A stretch of 64,000 bases of DNA from Vreelandella andesensis (GTDB lineage: Bacteria > Pseudomonadota > Gammaproteobacteria > Pseudomonadales > Halomonadaceae). The notes beneath the pieces are model-generated. The model searched no databases, was not told where the DNA came from, and was given only the letters and a program-made list of their open reading frames with translations. How positions within the stretch are numbered: the first letter of the stretch is position 1; each line of letters opens with the position of its first letter. Of this stretch, positions 8,843 to 18,800 are shown one piece after another. Location of the stretch: assembly GCF_003989795.1 (NCBI RefSeq), contig NZ_RZHG01000030.1, positions 94,341 to 158,340 on the forward strand, read 5' to 3'. The position numbers were made by a program, and so were the translations under genes.

Positions 8843-10339
8843 ATGACCACACTATCGACCATGCTAACGAAGCGCCTGGAAGATCCGCGTCTGTTTCGGC
8901 AGTACGCTTACATAGATGGGAAATGGACCCACGGTAACGGTGGCCGCGAAGAAGCGGTGTATGACCCCGCGACAGACGAAGTCATTGGCCATATTCCGTT
9001 GTTGGAAGCCGAACAAATTACCGCTGCTGTTGATGCAGCTGAAGCAGCCTTTGTTCATTGGCGCGCACTCCGCGCTGACGAACGCTGCGAGCGGCTATTG
9101 GCATGGTACGATTTGATTCAGGCTAACCGCGAAGATCTTGCCACCATCATGACGCTAGAGCAGGGCAAGCCGATGCCGGATGCTCGCGGTGAAGTCGAAT
9201 ACGGTGCCAGCTTCGTGCGTTGGTTTGCTGAAGAAGGTAAGCGCACCTATGGCGAAACCATTCCCAGTCATATCCCCAATGCCTCACTTGGCACCATTAA
9301 AGAGCCGGTAGGCATTGCGGCGATGATTACGCCGTGGAACTTCCCGCTGGCAATGATTACCCGCAAAGCGGCGGCGGCACTGGCCGCAGGTTGTCCGGTG
9401 ATCATTAAACCTGCCAATGAAACGCCGTTTTCTGCGCTGGCGCTGGCAGAGCTTGCCGAGCGGGCGGGCATTCCGGAAGGCATTTTTAACGTCGTGCTTG
9501 GGGACCCCGCAGAGGTTTCAAAAATTTTGTGCAGCGAGCCGCGTATTCGTGCGCTCTCCTTCACGGGCTCTACCCGTGTCGGCCGGTTATTGATTGAGCA
9601 GAGCGCAAACACGGTCAAGCGGCTATCGCTAGAACTTGGTGGCAACGCACCGTTTATTGTTGGGCCGGATATGGACCCCAAAGAAGCGGCCTATGCAGCG
9701 GTTTCAGCCAAATTCCAAACAGCGGGGCAAGACTGCCTAGCCGCCAACCGTATTTTGGTGCACGAATCTATCCACGATGAGTTCGTCGAACAATTTACCG
9801 AGCGTATGTCAGCGCTTACCGTCGGTAACGGCTTGCATGGAGAAGTTGACCTTGGCCCGCTGATTCACCGCCAGGCAGTCGAAAAAGCTGCATCGATTGT
9901 CGATGATGCGATTTCTAAAGGCGCCACAATGGTTGTGGGTGACCAAAGCCAGGCGCCGGGCGATAACTTCTTTATGCCGGTGCTGTTAACCAACGTGACA
10001 CCGCAAATGAAAGTGTGGCGTGAAGAGAACTTTGCGCCTGTCGCCGGTATTACCGCGTATAGTACCGACGATGAAGTCATTGAAATGGCCAATGACACTG
10101 AATACGGCTTAGCAGCCTATATCTATACCCACGATATTCGCCGCATCTGGAAGCTAATGCGAGCGTTGGAATACGGCATGGTTAGCGTCAACTCAGTGAA
10201 GATGACAGGTCCACCAGTGCCCTTTGGTGGCGTGAAACAGTCCGGCCTTGGCCGTGAAGGTGGCGCGACAGGTATCGACGAGTATTTAGAAACGAAATAC
10301 TACTGTCTTGGGGCGCTAGGCTCAGTATCGGGAAGTTGA
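8843..10339 (+). CDS. doeC: Aldehyde dehydrogenase DoeC (succinate-semialdehyde-dehydrogenase-like)
   Basis: A 498-residue NAD(P)-dependent aldehyde dehydrogenase with PWNFPLAMITRK, FTGSTRVG, the catalytic Glu in LSLELGGNAP and the catalytic Cys in GQDCLA. In ectoine breakdown DoeC is expected to oxidise aspartate semialdehyde to aspartate; by sequence alone succinate semialdehyde dehydrogenase (GabD) would be an equally natural name. ATG 8843 was chosen because GGGGAGG lies 6 bases upstream and the protein then starts like the family. The frame is open back to 8630, but that part runs through two hairpins and is unlikely to be coding. doeD follows after 85 bases. Confidence 0.88.
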   Translation: MTTLSTMLTKRLEDPRLFRQYAYIDGKWTHGNGGREEAVYDPATDEVIGHIPLLEAEQITAAVDAAEAAFVHWRALRADERCERLLAWYDLIQANREDLATIMTLEQGKPMPDARGEVEYGASFVRWFAEEGKRTYGETIPSHIPNASLGTIKEPVGIAAMITPWNFPLAMITRKAAAALAAGCPVIIKPANETPFSALALAELAERAGIPEGIFNVVLGDPAEVSKILCSEPRIRALSFTGSTRVGRLLIEQSANTVKRLSLELGGNAPFIVGPDMDPKEAAYAAVSAKFQTAGQDCLAANRILVHESIHDEFVEQFTERMSALTVGNGLHGEVDLGPLIHRQAVEKAASIVDDAISKGATMVVGDQSQAPGDNFFMPVLLTNVTPQMKVWREENFAPVAGITAYSTDDEVIEMANDTEYGLAAYIYTHDIRRIWKLMRALEYGMVSVNSVKMTGPPVPFGGVKQSGLGREGGATGIDEYLETKYYCLGALGSVSGS

Positions 10340-10381
10340 TTAGGTGGCCAAAAATTTAGTCAGCCATCAATGACAAAATAC

Positions 10382-10402
10382 CCTCCCCAGTTAATGGGGA
10401 GG
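10382..10402 (+). terminator. Short hairpin between doeC and doeD
   Basis: CCTCCCC and GGGGAGG form a 7-base-pair stem with a 7-base loop, followed by TTTACTTTAT. This could attenuate doeD transcription or be a weak terminator. The GGGGAGG arm is 22 bases from the doeD ATG, too far to act as its ribosome site. Confidence 0.45.
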
Positions 10403-10424
10403 TTTACTTTATAGAGAGAATGTT

Positions 10425-11858
10425 ATGAGCTTGCATCAGGATCTAATCGAACGCGACCGTAAAGTCACTTTCCATGCCTCCACTCACCTTCGCGACTTTG
10501 CCCACGGCGATTTGCCTGGCCGTGTTATCACCGGCGGCAAAGGCATTAACATTGTAGATAAAGATGGCCGTGAGTTTATCGACGGTTTTGCGGGCCTTTA
10601 TTGCGTCAATATCGGTTATGGCCGCACCGAAGTTGCCGAAGCAATCTATAAGCAAGCGTTAGAACTTTCTTATTACCACACCTATGTAGGCCACTCCAAC
10701 GAGCCGCAGATCGAGCTTTCCGAGCGCATTTTGAAAATCGCCGGCATGAACATGTCCAAGGTTTACTACGGCATGTCAGGCTCTGATGCGAACGAAACAC
10801 AGCTCAAAATTGTGCGCTACTACAACAATGTGCTGGGTCGTCCGCAGAAGAAAAAAGTGATCTCGCGTATGCGTGGTTACCACGGTTCCGGTATCGCCTC
10901 TGGCTCGTTAACGGGTCTTAAAGCGTTTCACGACCATTTTGATCTGCCAATTGATACCATTCGCCACACAGAAGCACCGCACTACTATCTGCGCGCCGCA
11001 GAACAGCACGGCGTGACAGAGCGTGAGTTTTCTGCTTACTGTGCCGAGAAGCTGGAAACGATGATTCTGGAAGAAGGTCCCGACACCGTCGCTGCGTTTA
11101 TCGGTGAGCCGGTACTGGGTACCGGTGGTATTGTGCCGCCGCCAGAAGGCTACTGGGATGCGATTCAAGCAGTGCTTAACAAGTATGATGTGCTATTGAT
11201 TGCTGATGAAGTGGTGTGTGGCTTTGGCCGTACTGGCTCAGACTTTGGTAGCCACCACTACAACATGACGCCTGATTTGGTGACCATCGCTAAAGGGCTA
11301 ACCAGTGCCTACCAACCGCTTTCTGGCGTGATTGTTGGCGATAAAGTATGGAAAGTGCTGGAGCAGGGAACCGGTGAGTTTGGCCCTATCGGCCATGGCT
11401 GGACCTATTCGGGTCACGCACTGGGCTGTGCTGCTGGCCTTGCCAACCTGGATATCATTGAGCGCGAAAACCTAGTGGGTAACTCTGCTGAAACCGGCGG
11501 CTACTTCCAGCAGCAGCTCAAGGCCACCTTTGAAGGTCATCCGCTGCTGGGTGATGTACGCGGCGTTGGCCTGATGGCCGCCTTAGAGTTCTCGCCAGAT
11601 GCCAAACAGCGCCTGCATTTCGACCCGGCGCTGAAGGTTGGCCCGCGTGTCGCAGCAGCGGCAATGGAAGAGAACCTAATTGCCCGTGCGATGCCACAAG
11701 GCGATATTCTGGGCTTTGCGCCGCCACTTACCATTAACCGCACTGAGGTTGATGAGATGATTGGCCGCGCCAAACGCGCCATCGACCGCGTCACTGATGA
11801 GCTAGTGCGTTCCGGTGATCTTAAAACCGGTAAGCAAGAAGCCGCTTTTACGGTTTAA
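10425..11858 (+). CDS. doeD: Diaminobutyrate aminotransferase DoeD (class III)
   Basis: A 477-residue class III PLP aminotransferase. Visible are the GMSGSDANET cofactor segment, LLIADEVVCGFGRTG with the ring-pairing Asp, and TIAKGLTSAYQP with the PLP lysine. In the doe pathway it converts 2,4-diaminobutyrate to aspartate semialdehyde, which DoeC then oxidises. ATG 10425 has an AGAGAG site. A strong terminator follows the stop, closing the ectoine-degradation block. Related omega-aminotransferases act on putrescine or beta-alanine; context favours diaminobutyrate. Confidence 0.9.
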   Translation: MSLHQDLIERDRKVTFHASTHLRDFAHGDLPGRVITGGKGINIVDKDGREFIDGFAGLYCVNIGYGRTEVAEAIYKQALELSYYHTYVGHSNEPQIELSERILKIAGMNMSKVYYGMSGSDANETQLKIVRYYNNVLGRPQKKKVISRMRGYHGSGIASGSLTGLKAFHDHFDLPIDTIRHTEAPHYYLRAAEQHGVTEREFSAYCAEKLETMILEEGPDTVAAFIGEPVLGTGGIVPPPEGYWDAIQAVLNKYDVLLIADEVVCGFGRTGSDFGSHHYNMTPDLVTIAKGLTSAYQPLSGVIVGDKVWKVLEQGTGEFGPIGHGWTYSGHALGCAAGLANLDIIERENLVGNSAETGGYFQQQLKATFEGHPLLGDVRGVGLMAALEFSPDAKQRLHFDPALKVGPRVAAAAMEENLIARAMPQGDILGFAPPLTINRTEVDEMIGRAKRAIDRVTDELVRSGDLKTGKQEAAFTV

Positions 11859-11879
11859 TCTCGCCTAATGCTACCCCCA

Positions 11880-11912
11880 CGCCGCTGCATACCGCAGCGG
11901 CGTTTTTGTTTT
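11880..11912 (+). terminator. Rho-independent terminator after doeD
   Basis: CGCCGCTGC pairs with GCAGCGGCG across loop ATACC (11880-11902), followed by TTTTTGTTTTT. A textbook intrinsic terminator 22 bases past the doeD stop. Confidence 0.92.
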
Positions 11913-11989
11913 TGAAGAGGCAAGCTATGCTATAGGCATAACGTCACTTATCGCCAATCATTATCCTACTCACCAAGTCAGGAGTTACC

Positions 11990-12667
11990 ATGCAACCGGT
12001 ACTCGCTTTTGATGTATACGGCACGCTCATTGATACCCAAGGGGTAACGGTTGAGTTGGAGCGCCGCCTTAGTGACGCCACCAAAGCAGGGGAATTCGCT
12101 AAGCGTTGGCGGGAAAAACAGCTGGAATACAGCTTTCGCCATGGATTGATGGGAGCCTACGTGCCGTTTTCTGAGTGCACGCGCGAGGCATTAGTGTTCA
12201 CCGATCGCGCGCTGCAAACCGGTCTTTCCGATAACAATCAGGACCACTTAATGGCGGTTTATGCCGAGTTGCCTGCTTTCCCCGATGTGGTGCCCGCCCT
12301 TGATCAACTTCGCGATGCAGGTATTCGCTGCGTGGCGTTTTCGAACGGTACCCAAGAAGCGGTCACTAAGTTACTTACTCGTGCAGGCGTGGAAAGCCAC
12401 ATTGATGCAGTGATAAGCGTCGATGACGTTAAGCGCTTCAAGCCCGACCCCGCCGTATACGCCTACTTACGCACACGTTTAGAAGTGCGCCCAGAACACA
12501 CCTGGCTGATTTCCAGCAACCCTTTCGATGTCATTGGCGCTACTCATGCAGGCCTACGCAGCGCTTGGGTGCGACGTCACCCCGACGCACCGTTTGACCC
12601 CTGGGGCGGTGAGCCGGATATGACCGTCGCTGACCTTGAAACCTTCGCCGACCGTATAATTAAATAA
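11990..12667 (+). CDS. Haloacid dehalogenase type II (HAD superfamily)
   Basis: A 225-residue HAD hydrolase. FDVYGTLIDT near the N-terminus gives nucleophile D8, CVAFSNGT gives the motif II Ser, VKRFKPDP gives the motif III Lys, and the late motif reads WLISSNPFDVIGA. This FDxYGTL/SSNPFD pattern is typical of L-2-haloacid dehalogenases, which hydrolyse 2-haloalkanoic acids, although many relatives act on other small substrates. ATG 11990 is preceded by CAGGAG. It follows the doeD terminator and lies 25 bases before the next gene, with which it may be co-transcribed. Confidence 0.85.
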   Translation: MQPVLAFDVYGTLIDTQGVTVELERRLSDATKAGEFAKRWREKQLEYSFRHGLMGAYVPFSECTREALVFTDRALQTGLSDNNQDHLMAVYAELPAFPDVVPALDQLRDAGIRCVAFSNGTQEAVTKLLTRAGVESHIDAVISVDDVKRFKPDPAVYAYLRTRLEVRPEHTWLISSNPFDVIGATHAGLRSAWVRRHPDAPFDPWGGEPDMTVADLETFADRIIK

Positions 12668-12692
12668 TAACTTAAAGTATTAAGGAGATAGC

Positions 12693-13148
12693 ATGCGTTT
12701 TACTTACTATGCCGTAGCGGCCGTTGTATCCATCGTTGCTCAACCTGCAGTAGCCTCCTCTTCAATGGGAATAGAACATATAGATAGTGAGCGCTCATTC
12801 GAGCAAGTGACCGATCAGCTAAACTCGGCACTTGAAGAAAAAGGACTCATGCTGGTGGCAAGTATTGATCATGCGCAAAATGCCGCCAACAACGAACTTT
12901 CGCTGCCGGCTACCACCACGTTTATTTTCGGTAACCCTAATGTTGGCACCCCAATGATGCAGTGTAATGGCAGCGTCGCGTTGGATTTGCCCCAAAAAAT
13001 GGTGGTGCGGGAAACGGATAATGGCGTTCGTATCGAATGGAATGACCCGCAGTACCTCGCCGAGCGTCATCAGCTGAAAGAGTGTGATCTACCGCTTGAT
13101 AACGTGGCCAATATATTACGCGATGTGGCCGAAAGTGCAGCCCATTAG
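12693..13148 (+). CDS. Secreted DUF302-family protein
   Basis: A 151-residue protein with a Sec signal peptide (hydrophobic residues about 5-20, probable cleavage after AVAS) and then a DUF302-type domain: SFEQVTDQLNSALEEKGLMLVASIDHAQ, FIFGNPNVGTPMM and KMVVRETDNGVRIEWNDP. The biochemical role of the family is not established; members are often periplasmic. An AAGGAG site lies 7 bases before the ATG. A second DUF302 protein occurs at 32116-32628. Confidence 0.82.
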   Translation: MRFTYYAVAAVVSIVAQPAVASSSMGIEHIDSERSFEQVTDQLNSALEEKGLMLVASIDHAQNAANNELSLPATTTFIFGNPNVGTPMMQCNGSVALDLPQKMVVRETDNGVRIEWNDPQYLAERHQLKECDLPLDNVANILRDVAESAAH

Positions 13149-13233
13149 CATCGTGAACGCAGCAGTGTAAAGGCTGTCAATATGCCCAGTGGACGCGCAT
13201 AATAGAGGCCGTTTATTTGTATAGGATGTTAGC

Positions 13234-13581
13234 ATGTCGGAAAAAATTTACTGTGTCGCCAGTTTTAAGCCCAAAGCCGGTAAGGAAGAGGCAGTATTTA
13301 AAGCGTTGCAGAGCCTAGAGCCGAACGCGCATCGTGAAGATGCTTGTATCCACTACACCGTGACCCGGCAAATTGAAAATCCGTTTGCTCAAGGCACCAG
13401 CTACCCGATTGTGTTTCATGAAATTTGGGCCAGCCGTGAAGAGTTTGAAGCCCATTGCCAGCGTAAAGAGATTCAAGACTTTTTTGCTGAACACGTCGAG
13501 TCACCTGATGGCGATATTGAAGACGCTAACGTGTGTGTTTACACCGATGAGCCGTTGAATTTTGACGCTCCAAAGGTGTAA
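13234..13581 (+). CDS. ABM-family putative quinol monooxygenase / LsrG-like protein
   Basis: A 115-residue ferredoxin-like alpha-beta-barrel (antibiotic biosynthesis monooxygenase) protein: CVASFKPKAGKEEAVFKAL at the start, then IHYTV and FHEIWASREEFEAHC. Family members include YgiN-type quinol monooxygenases and LsrG, which processes phospho-AI-2. The gene lies 54 bases upstream of luxS on the same strand, so a link to AI-2 or methyl-cycle metabolism is possible but not shown. ATG 13234 is preceded by TAGGAT. Confidence 0.8.
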   Translation: MSEKIYCVASFKPKAGKEEAVFKALQSLEPNAHREDACIHYTVTRQIENPFAQGTSYPIVFHEIWASREEFEAHCQRKEIQDFFAEHVESPDGDIEDANVCVYTDEPLNFDAPKV

Positions 13582-13635
13582 AAAGCGCTAACAGCGCAGA
13601 ATTAGCAAGTGAAATACCAAGATAACGGAGCCAAT

Positions 13636-14103
13636 ATGACCGAAAAGAAAATGAACGTTGAAAGCTTTAACCTGGACCATACCAAGGTAAAAGCGCCTTA
13701 CGTACGTTTGGCTGATATTAAAGAAGGCCAACATGGCGACCGAATCCATAAGTACGATCTGCGTATTTGCCAGCCCAATAAAGAGCATATGGACATGCCT
13801 GCGCTGCATTCCCTAGAGCACTTAATGGCTGAGATGTCGCGTAACCACACAGATAAAGTGGTCGATATTAGCCCGATGGGCTGCCAAACCGGCTTTTACA
13901 TCGCGTTGATCAACCATGATGATTACGATGACGTGATTAACATCATCGAACAAACGCTAAACGACGTATTGACCGCTACCGAAGTGCCCGCCTGTAATGA
14001 ATTGCAGTGCGGTTGGGCCGCCAGCCACAGCCTGGAAGGTGCTCAAAAGCTAGCCAAAGACTTGCTGGCTAAGCGCAGCGAATGGACAGAAGTATTTGCC
14101 TAA
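13636..14103 (+). CDS. luxS: S-ribosylhomocysteine lyase LuxS
   Basis: A 155-residue LuxS that cleaves S-ribosylhomocysteine to homocysteine and the AI-2 precursor DPD. The metal site H58-x-x-E61-H62 ([10 protein letters not shown]) is intact, with the second cysteine ligand near C125 and the catalytic Cys at C83 (MGCQTG). ATG 13636 with ACGGAG is preferred over the GTG at 13609, which adds nine non-family residues. A terminator follows the gene. A 15-base tandem duplication starts exactly at its stop codon. Confidence 0.96.
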   Translation: MTEKKMNVESFNLDHTKVKAPYVRLADIKEGQHGDRIHKYDLRICQPNKEHMDMPALHSLEHLMAEMSRNHTDKVVDISPMGCQTGFYIALINHDDYDDVINIIEQTLNDVLTATEVPACNELQCGWAASHSLEGAQKLAKDLLAKRSEWTEVFA

Positions 14104-14130
14104 GTGGTAAATGAATAAGTGGTAAATGAA
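14101..14130. repeat. Two-copy 15-base tandem duplication at the luxS stop
   Basis: taagtggtaaatgaa occurs twice head to tail at 14101-14115 and 14116-14130. The first TAA is the luxS stop codon. Confidence 0.95.
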
Positions 14131-14148
14131 AGCGCTAGCTATCAGCAC

Positions 14149-14180
14149 AACGCCTCCTAAATTGGGGGCGTTTTATTGTT
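14149..14180 (+). terminator. Rho-independent terminator after luxS
   Basis: AACGCCTCC pairs with GGGGGCGTT (one T-G pair) over loop TAAATT, followed by TTATTGTT. Confidence 0.88.
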
Positions 14181-14303
14181 AATCCAGGGGTTCTAAGTAA
14201 TTAACGCATGGTAAATGCCAAACAACGGTGACATGCTGATATCGCACGCATAATTACCGGTTGGCGGGGTATTCAAATGCTTTTTGATACGTGGCTGTTA
14301 TAC

Positions 14304-15140
14304 CTAGTTGCCTGCATACGAAGGAGGCGTTGCTACTTCCTTGAGAATTCGGTGTTGGCCAAGATGTTCAGGCAAGATTCTCGCAGCAAAATCGTTCTCT
14401 ATTTCCTGGCAAATTTCTTTATAGGCACGCTGACGCGGGCCCGTTTTAGCCTTAGGGGACTGACTAATGAACACCATGTCATCAGGAGCATTGTTTGAAA
14501 GTTTAAGTCGGCGTAAGTGCGCTAGCCACTTATCACCTTTCTCAATAATGCGTCCGGCGTCTTCTAGGTCGAAGCTAAGGGGTTTGATCGCTTGACGTAT
14601 ATGCGCGCCTTCTTGCCAGACAAAAGGCAACTTTACACGGACAATGTCATTGCCCAGTGTCTGCTCTGTATAGCTGCGATTCAGTGCCCTAAGCCAGTGG
14701 TTAACGTGTTTAGTGAGCTGCTCTTCCGGTGTGGCTATGTGCTTGAAATCATGATGTACATAGCGATTGAACAGCTCATCAAGGGCAATTTGCGGATCTT
14801 TTGCAGCCAATGTGCCTGGTTTGCTGAAACGAAACATCGCTTCTCGAGGTTCAACCAAGTCATTAAAGATGCGCAGCTGCACATCTAACTGGCCTTTATG
14901 ATGATTGGCTAGGTCAGCCGTGCGTTTCAGCTCTGTCACAAAGTGCTGCCGCGCTTGAGTAAATACCTTTGTCGGCAGTTTGTCGAAAAAGTGAGTAATG
15001 CGCTTTCGTGAAACAGTTTCGACTCGCTGAAGAAACTGGCCATTATTACAGAGCATAATGATCCCCAGGTTTGCGAACTCACCTGTATCAAGATAAGGCT
15101 GAAAGCGCAGCACTGCGTAATTACAAATAATTGCGCTCAT
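14304..15140 (-). CDS. DUF3037-domain protein, third gene of the restriction/HipA-like operon
   Basis: A 278-residue soluble protein beginning MSAIICNYAVLRFQPYLDTG, followed by EFANLGIIMLC. This matches the start of DUF3037 proteins, which tend to be encoded beside HipA-like kinases. No catalytic motif was recognised. Its ATG overlaps the last four bases of the HipA-like gene (15137-15140), so translation is coupled. By analogy with HipBA-like pairs it could regulate, or be a substrate of, the kinase. That is inference: no DNA-binding helix-turn-helix was seen. Confidence 0.8.
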   Translation of the reverse strand: MSAIICNYAVLRFQPYLDTGEFANLGIIMLCNNGQFLQRVETVSRKRITHFFDKLPTKVFTQARQHFVTELKRTADLANHHKGQLDVQLRIFNDLVEPREAMFRFSKPGTLAAKDPQIALDELFNRYVHHDFKHIATPEEQLTKHVNHWLRALNRSYTEQTLGNDIVRVKLPFVWQEGAHIRQAIKPLSFDLEDAGRIIEKGDKWLAHLRRLKLSNNAPDDMVFISQSPKAKTGPRQRAYKEICQEIENDFAARILPEHLGQHRILKEVATPPSYAGN

Positions 15141-15883
15141 ATCAAGCTCCAGAAGGAAGGATCACGTAAACGGGCTAGCAAATTGAAGCGCTCTGCTAAT
15201 GTAGGTTGTATCTCGGATGCCTCGTCATCTATATCGCGGTAGAGCCATTCGAAAGGAATCGTATTAGTGATCATATCCCAGTCATTCAGGGCGGCGTCAA
15301 GTACTGCCTCATGGCGTGCGCGCACTTCCAGGTCTTTGAAACTGTTGCGCTGCTGACTAAACACATGATTTTCAAAATCACCTGTACAATTAATAGGGTC
15401 AAAAGCTAGGTTGTGATCAATGACCACTAAGCCGCACACGGAACTCCACAGTAGGTTTACATTGCCACCCTGGCTACTCAAACGACGATCTTCATTGTTA
15501 ACCCAATAATCAAATACTAAAAGGCGTTGCTGAAAGGCTTCGTCAATTGCTTCTAGTTGCGAGAAAAGCAAATCTTGGCTGTGGAGTGCTACTTTAGATG
15601 CAAAAGTCGGCCCTCCCTTTAGATCCCCAGCGCGTGGCTCCGTCGAAAAATCTAGCATTCCGGAAGGAAAATGCATCAAGGCGTACTCAGCAATTGGCAA
15701 CTCACAACGCCTTGCCAACTCAGAGCAGATTAGCTCAGATACTAGTGATTTTTGACCAACGCCATTGACGCCTTTAACAACATACTGGTCATCTTGCGTA
15801 TCACGAATAATAAATGGCTTGGTGCGCCCTTGGGTCGACTGGCGCAGAATTTCCTTAGCCTCCACCACACAAGGGTTCCTCAT
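15137..15883 (-). CDS. HipA-like kinase (HipA_2 type)
   Basis: A 248-residue compact protein resembling HipA-family kinases without the N-terminal HipA subdomain. PFIIRDTQDDQYVVKGV gives a nucleotide-binding strand with the Lys. VFDYWVNNEDRR and LVVIDHNLAFD correspond to the catalytic D-x-x-N and metal-binding D segments. ATG 15883 comes 2 bases after the restriction-enzyme stop and has an AGGTGAG site, so it is preferred over in-frame 15904, which overlaps the upstream gene. Context makes it part of a three-gene defence-like operon. Whether it phosphorylates a protein, as HipA does a tRNA synthetase, is unknown. Confidence 0.8.
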   Translation of the reverse strand: MRNPCVVEAKEILRQSTQGRTKPFIIRDTQDDQYVVKGVNGVGQKSLVSELICSELARRCELPIAEYALMHFPSGMLDFSTEPRAGDLKGGPTFASKVALHSQDLLFSQLEAIDEAFQQRLLVFDYWVNNEDRRLSSQGGNVNLLWSSVCGLVVIDHNLAFDPINCTGDFENHVFSQQRNSFKDLEVRARHEAVLDAALNDWDMITNTIPFEWLYRDIDDEASEIQPTLAERFNLLARLRDPSFWSLI

Positions 15884-15885
15884 AC

Positions 15886-18800
15886 TCACCTCACCAGCCG
15901 CCATTGTTCATTTTCCTGCTGGGCTTGGCCGAGGGCGGCCAGCGCTGAGAGCACTTCACTTACGCCTTTGACCGGTTTGCGTTTGAACTGGGCGGCTAAG
16001 CTTTCTGCGCTGTGGGGGCTGGCGGCGAGCATATCGCGTAGCAGGGTGACCTGGGTGGCGAGGTCTTTGGGCCAGCTAGCCTTGGTTTTCTCGGCGGCTG
16101 GGGCGGCATCCGCTGTTGCCGCGCTGGCCATGTCGGTTTGGGTGGGGGCGGCTTCTTCGGGGGCCTGGTATGCCGGGCGCAGCCAGCGCACCTTGCCCTG
16201 GGCTTCTTCGGCGGCGCGCTGTTTGTTGAGTGCGACTAACCGCATCAAGAGTTCTTCTTCGGCTTCGGCCTGGGCGGCGGGTTTATCCGGCAGCGGGGTG
16301 GTGGCACCGGGCAGGCCGACCAGCTGTTTGGCGAGGTCATCCCAGCCGTAGGCGCTGAACACGGCGCGGTCGAGCTGGTCGTGGTCATCCATCAGGGTGC
16401 TGACCAGCCCTTGCTGGTTGATGGTTTGCTCTTTGGCGTTAAGGGCTTCACCGGCGCGCAGCTTTTCCATCACGTTATAGATGCCGGTCAGGGTGAGCGT
16501 TGGGTGCTCGGCCTGCTGGCGCTTGCGGTGGGTGTCGATCTGCTCGGCGAGCTGGCCGATGGTTTCAGTCATTTCCTTTGGCATTGGAAATTTTAAGAAG
16601 CAGTCTAAATGGTTATAAGTAGAGTCGTTACCAACGCCTAGCCAGCCACCAGCCCTTATCGCAAATAATGTATGAACTCTAGATGAAAGTATGCCTAAAA
16701 TATTTTTAGACTCCGATGCGATAACAACAATTTTACTTTCTGCTATTAAATCAGAAGAAGATAGCTGAAACACCCTGTGTCTAGCAGTTCGTGTTGTTGT
16801 AATAAAACTATTAAGTTCTTTGCTAGCTTTTCTTAAATCTGCGCCGGAGCGTCGAAATAACCACCATTTTACTGATGTTCTTGCTTCACGATTAACTTCA
16901 CGCTCAGGCTTAACTCGTTCTGATAGATAGTTAAATAGTATTGGATAGCCTTTTTTAGCTTCGTTAATATCTAACCCATATAGGTCAATCACGTACCTAG
17001 TGATTTGTCCATTAGTTAAATCCTTGCCATTCATGTAAGGCTTAAGAATATTTTTATTATCTGGATGCTCTACAAGAAATTGGCGTGCTTCTTTCGTATC
17101 CATCAAAAAGCCTTGGCTACCTAACTCATATCCTTTGATTGCAATTCCTTTATGGGCATTTAATTGTTCCATGGAAGCCACATCTGCGCCAATACTCAAA
17201 TCCGCAAATACTTTACCTTTACGGCGGCTTAGCGAAACGCTGCGGGCTTCGCGGTGTTCGTCGCTGCTTTCGTTAGTCACCAGCTGCAACAGCCCCGGCG
17301 CTTCGCCCGCGCGGCCTACCGTCATGGCGATGCGCACCGCGGCGCCGTCGTTGCCATCCACCCAGGGGTGGTCAGGAATCGCAAAGGTCAGCGAGAGCGG
17401 TTTTTTGGCATCGTTTAAGTGGGGTTCCAGCACCCGGCGGTTAAAGGTCTGGCGCAGGCTGTTGGTGGTGATAAACCCAAACTGCTGGGCGCTGCCGCTG
17501 CGCACCGTCTCAGCGGCGATATGCCACCAGTACATGACAAAATCCGCCGATTCCGGCACCTGGCCTTTAAATACCTGGCGCACGGCATCCACATAGCCAT
17601 CGCCCAGGGCGCGGCGCATGGTTGAGGCACCAATAAACGGCGGGTTACCGATGATGTAGTCCGCTTCGGGCCATTCGGCGCGCTTGGGGTTGTGGTAACG
17701 GTACACCGGGGTGCGGGCAGCTTCATCCGGTATCAGCTCGCCGGTGGCGGGGCTTGGCTTCATGCTGATGCCATCCCAAATGGTCACCGGCTGGCCTGCG
17801 TTATCCAGCAGCGCTTCGCGGTGTTCAAACTCAATCAGCGCATCGCGGTGTTCGATGTTGTGGAAGTCCTTGAGAATCGGCTCGGGCAAATCAAGGCTGC
17901 CGTTAATGCGGTAGTGCCACTGTAGGTAACCAATCCACAGCACAATTTCGGCAATGGCGGCGGCGCGGGGGTTAATTTCCATGCCTAAAAACTGCTGGGG
18001 CGAGACGGTCAAGCCTTCGGCTTCCAGGGAACTCTGGCCGCCGCTTAAGTCGGTAATCAGGTTGAGCACTTCCCCTTCCAGGCGCTTCATGTGCTCCAGC
18101 GCGACATACAGGAAGTTGGCGCTGCCACAGGCCGGGTCCAGCACCCGCACCTGGCAGAGCTTGTGGTGAAAAGCGCGCAGGCTTTCCAGGGCTTTATCGG
18201 TTTTGCCTTTCTGGTTGTGGGCTTCCGCGACCACCTGGGCGGTGGCCCATTCGCGGCGCAGCGGGTCAATCAGGGTGGGCATTACCAGGCGTTCCACGTA
18301 GGCGCGGGGCGTGTAGTGGGCGCCCAGCTTGTGGCGTTCGCGGGGGTCCAGGGCGCGTTCCAGCAGGGTGCCGAAAATCGCCGGTTCGACAAAGCGCCAG
18401 TCGGCCTTGGCGGCATCAATCAGCAGTTGAATCTGCTCGGCGTTGAGCGGGATGGGGTCGATGCCTTTAAACAGGCCGCCGTTAAAGCGCATCACTTTGG
18501 CGGTTAACACGCCGCTGAAGCCGCCGCTGTTCATGCTTTCCCATAGCGAGCCTATGGCGTCGGCAAAGTGCTCGGGACTTTCCTTCATGCGCTCCAGAAA
18601 GGCAGTAAAGCTGCCCTTGGGCAAAAGCTCCACGTCTTCACTGAACATGGTGAACAGGCAGCGCTTTAAAAAGTGCGCCACCCGGTCAACCTCAAAACCG
18701 TCGGCTTCCAGCGCTTTGGCCAGCGTCGCCAGCTTGGCGCTCACCGCACGGGTCACGCGGGCGGCGTACTGGCTGGGGTCTAGGGTGTCTGGCGCTTCCC

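Noticed and set aside
18091..18507. 138-codon plus-strand frame opposite the restriction-enzyme gene
   Set aside because: It is a shadow in high-GC sequence, rich in Gly/Val/Gln, without motif or ribosome site.
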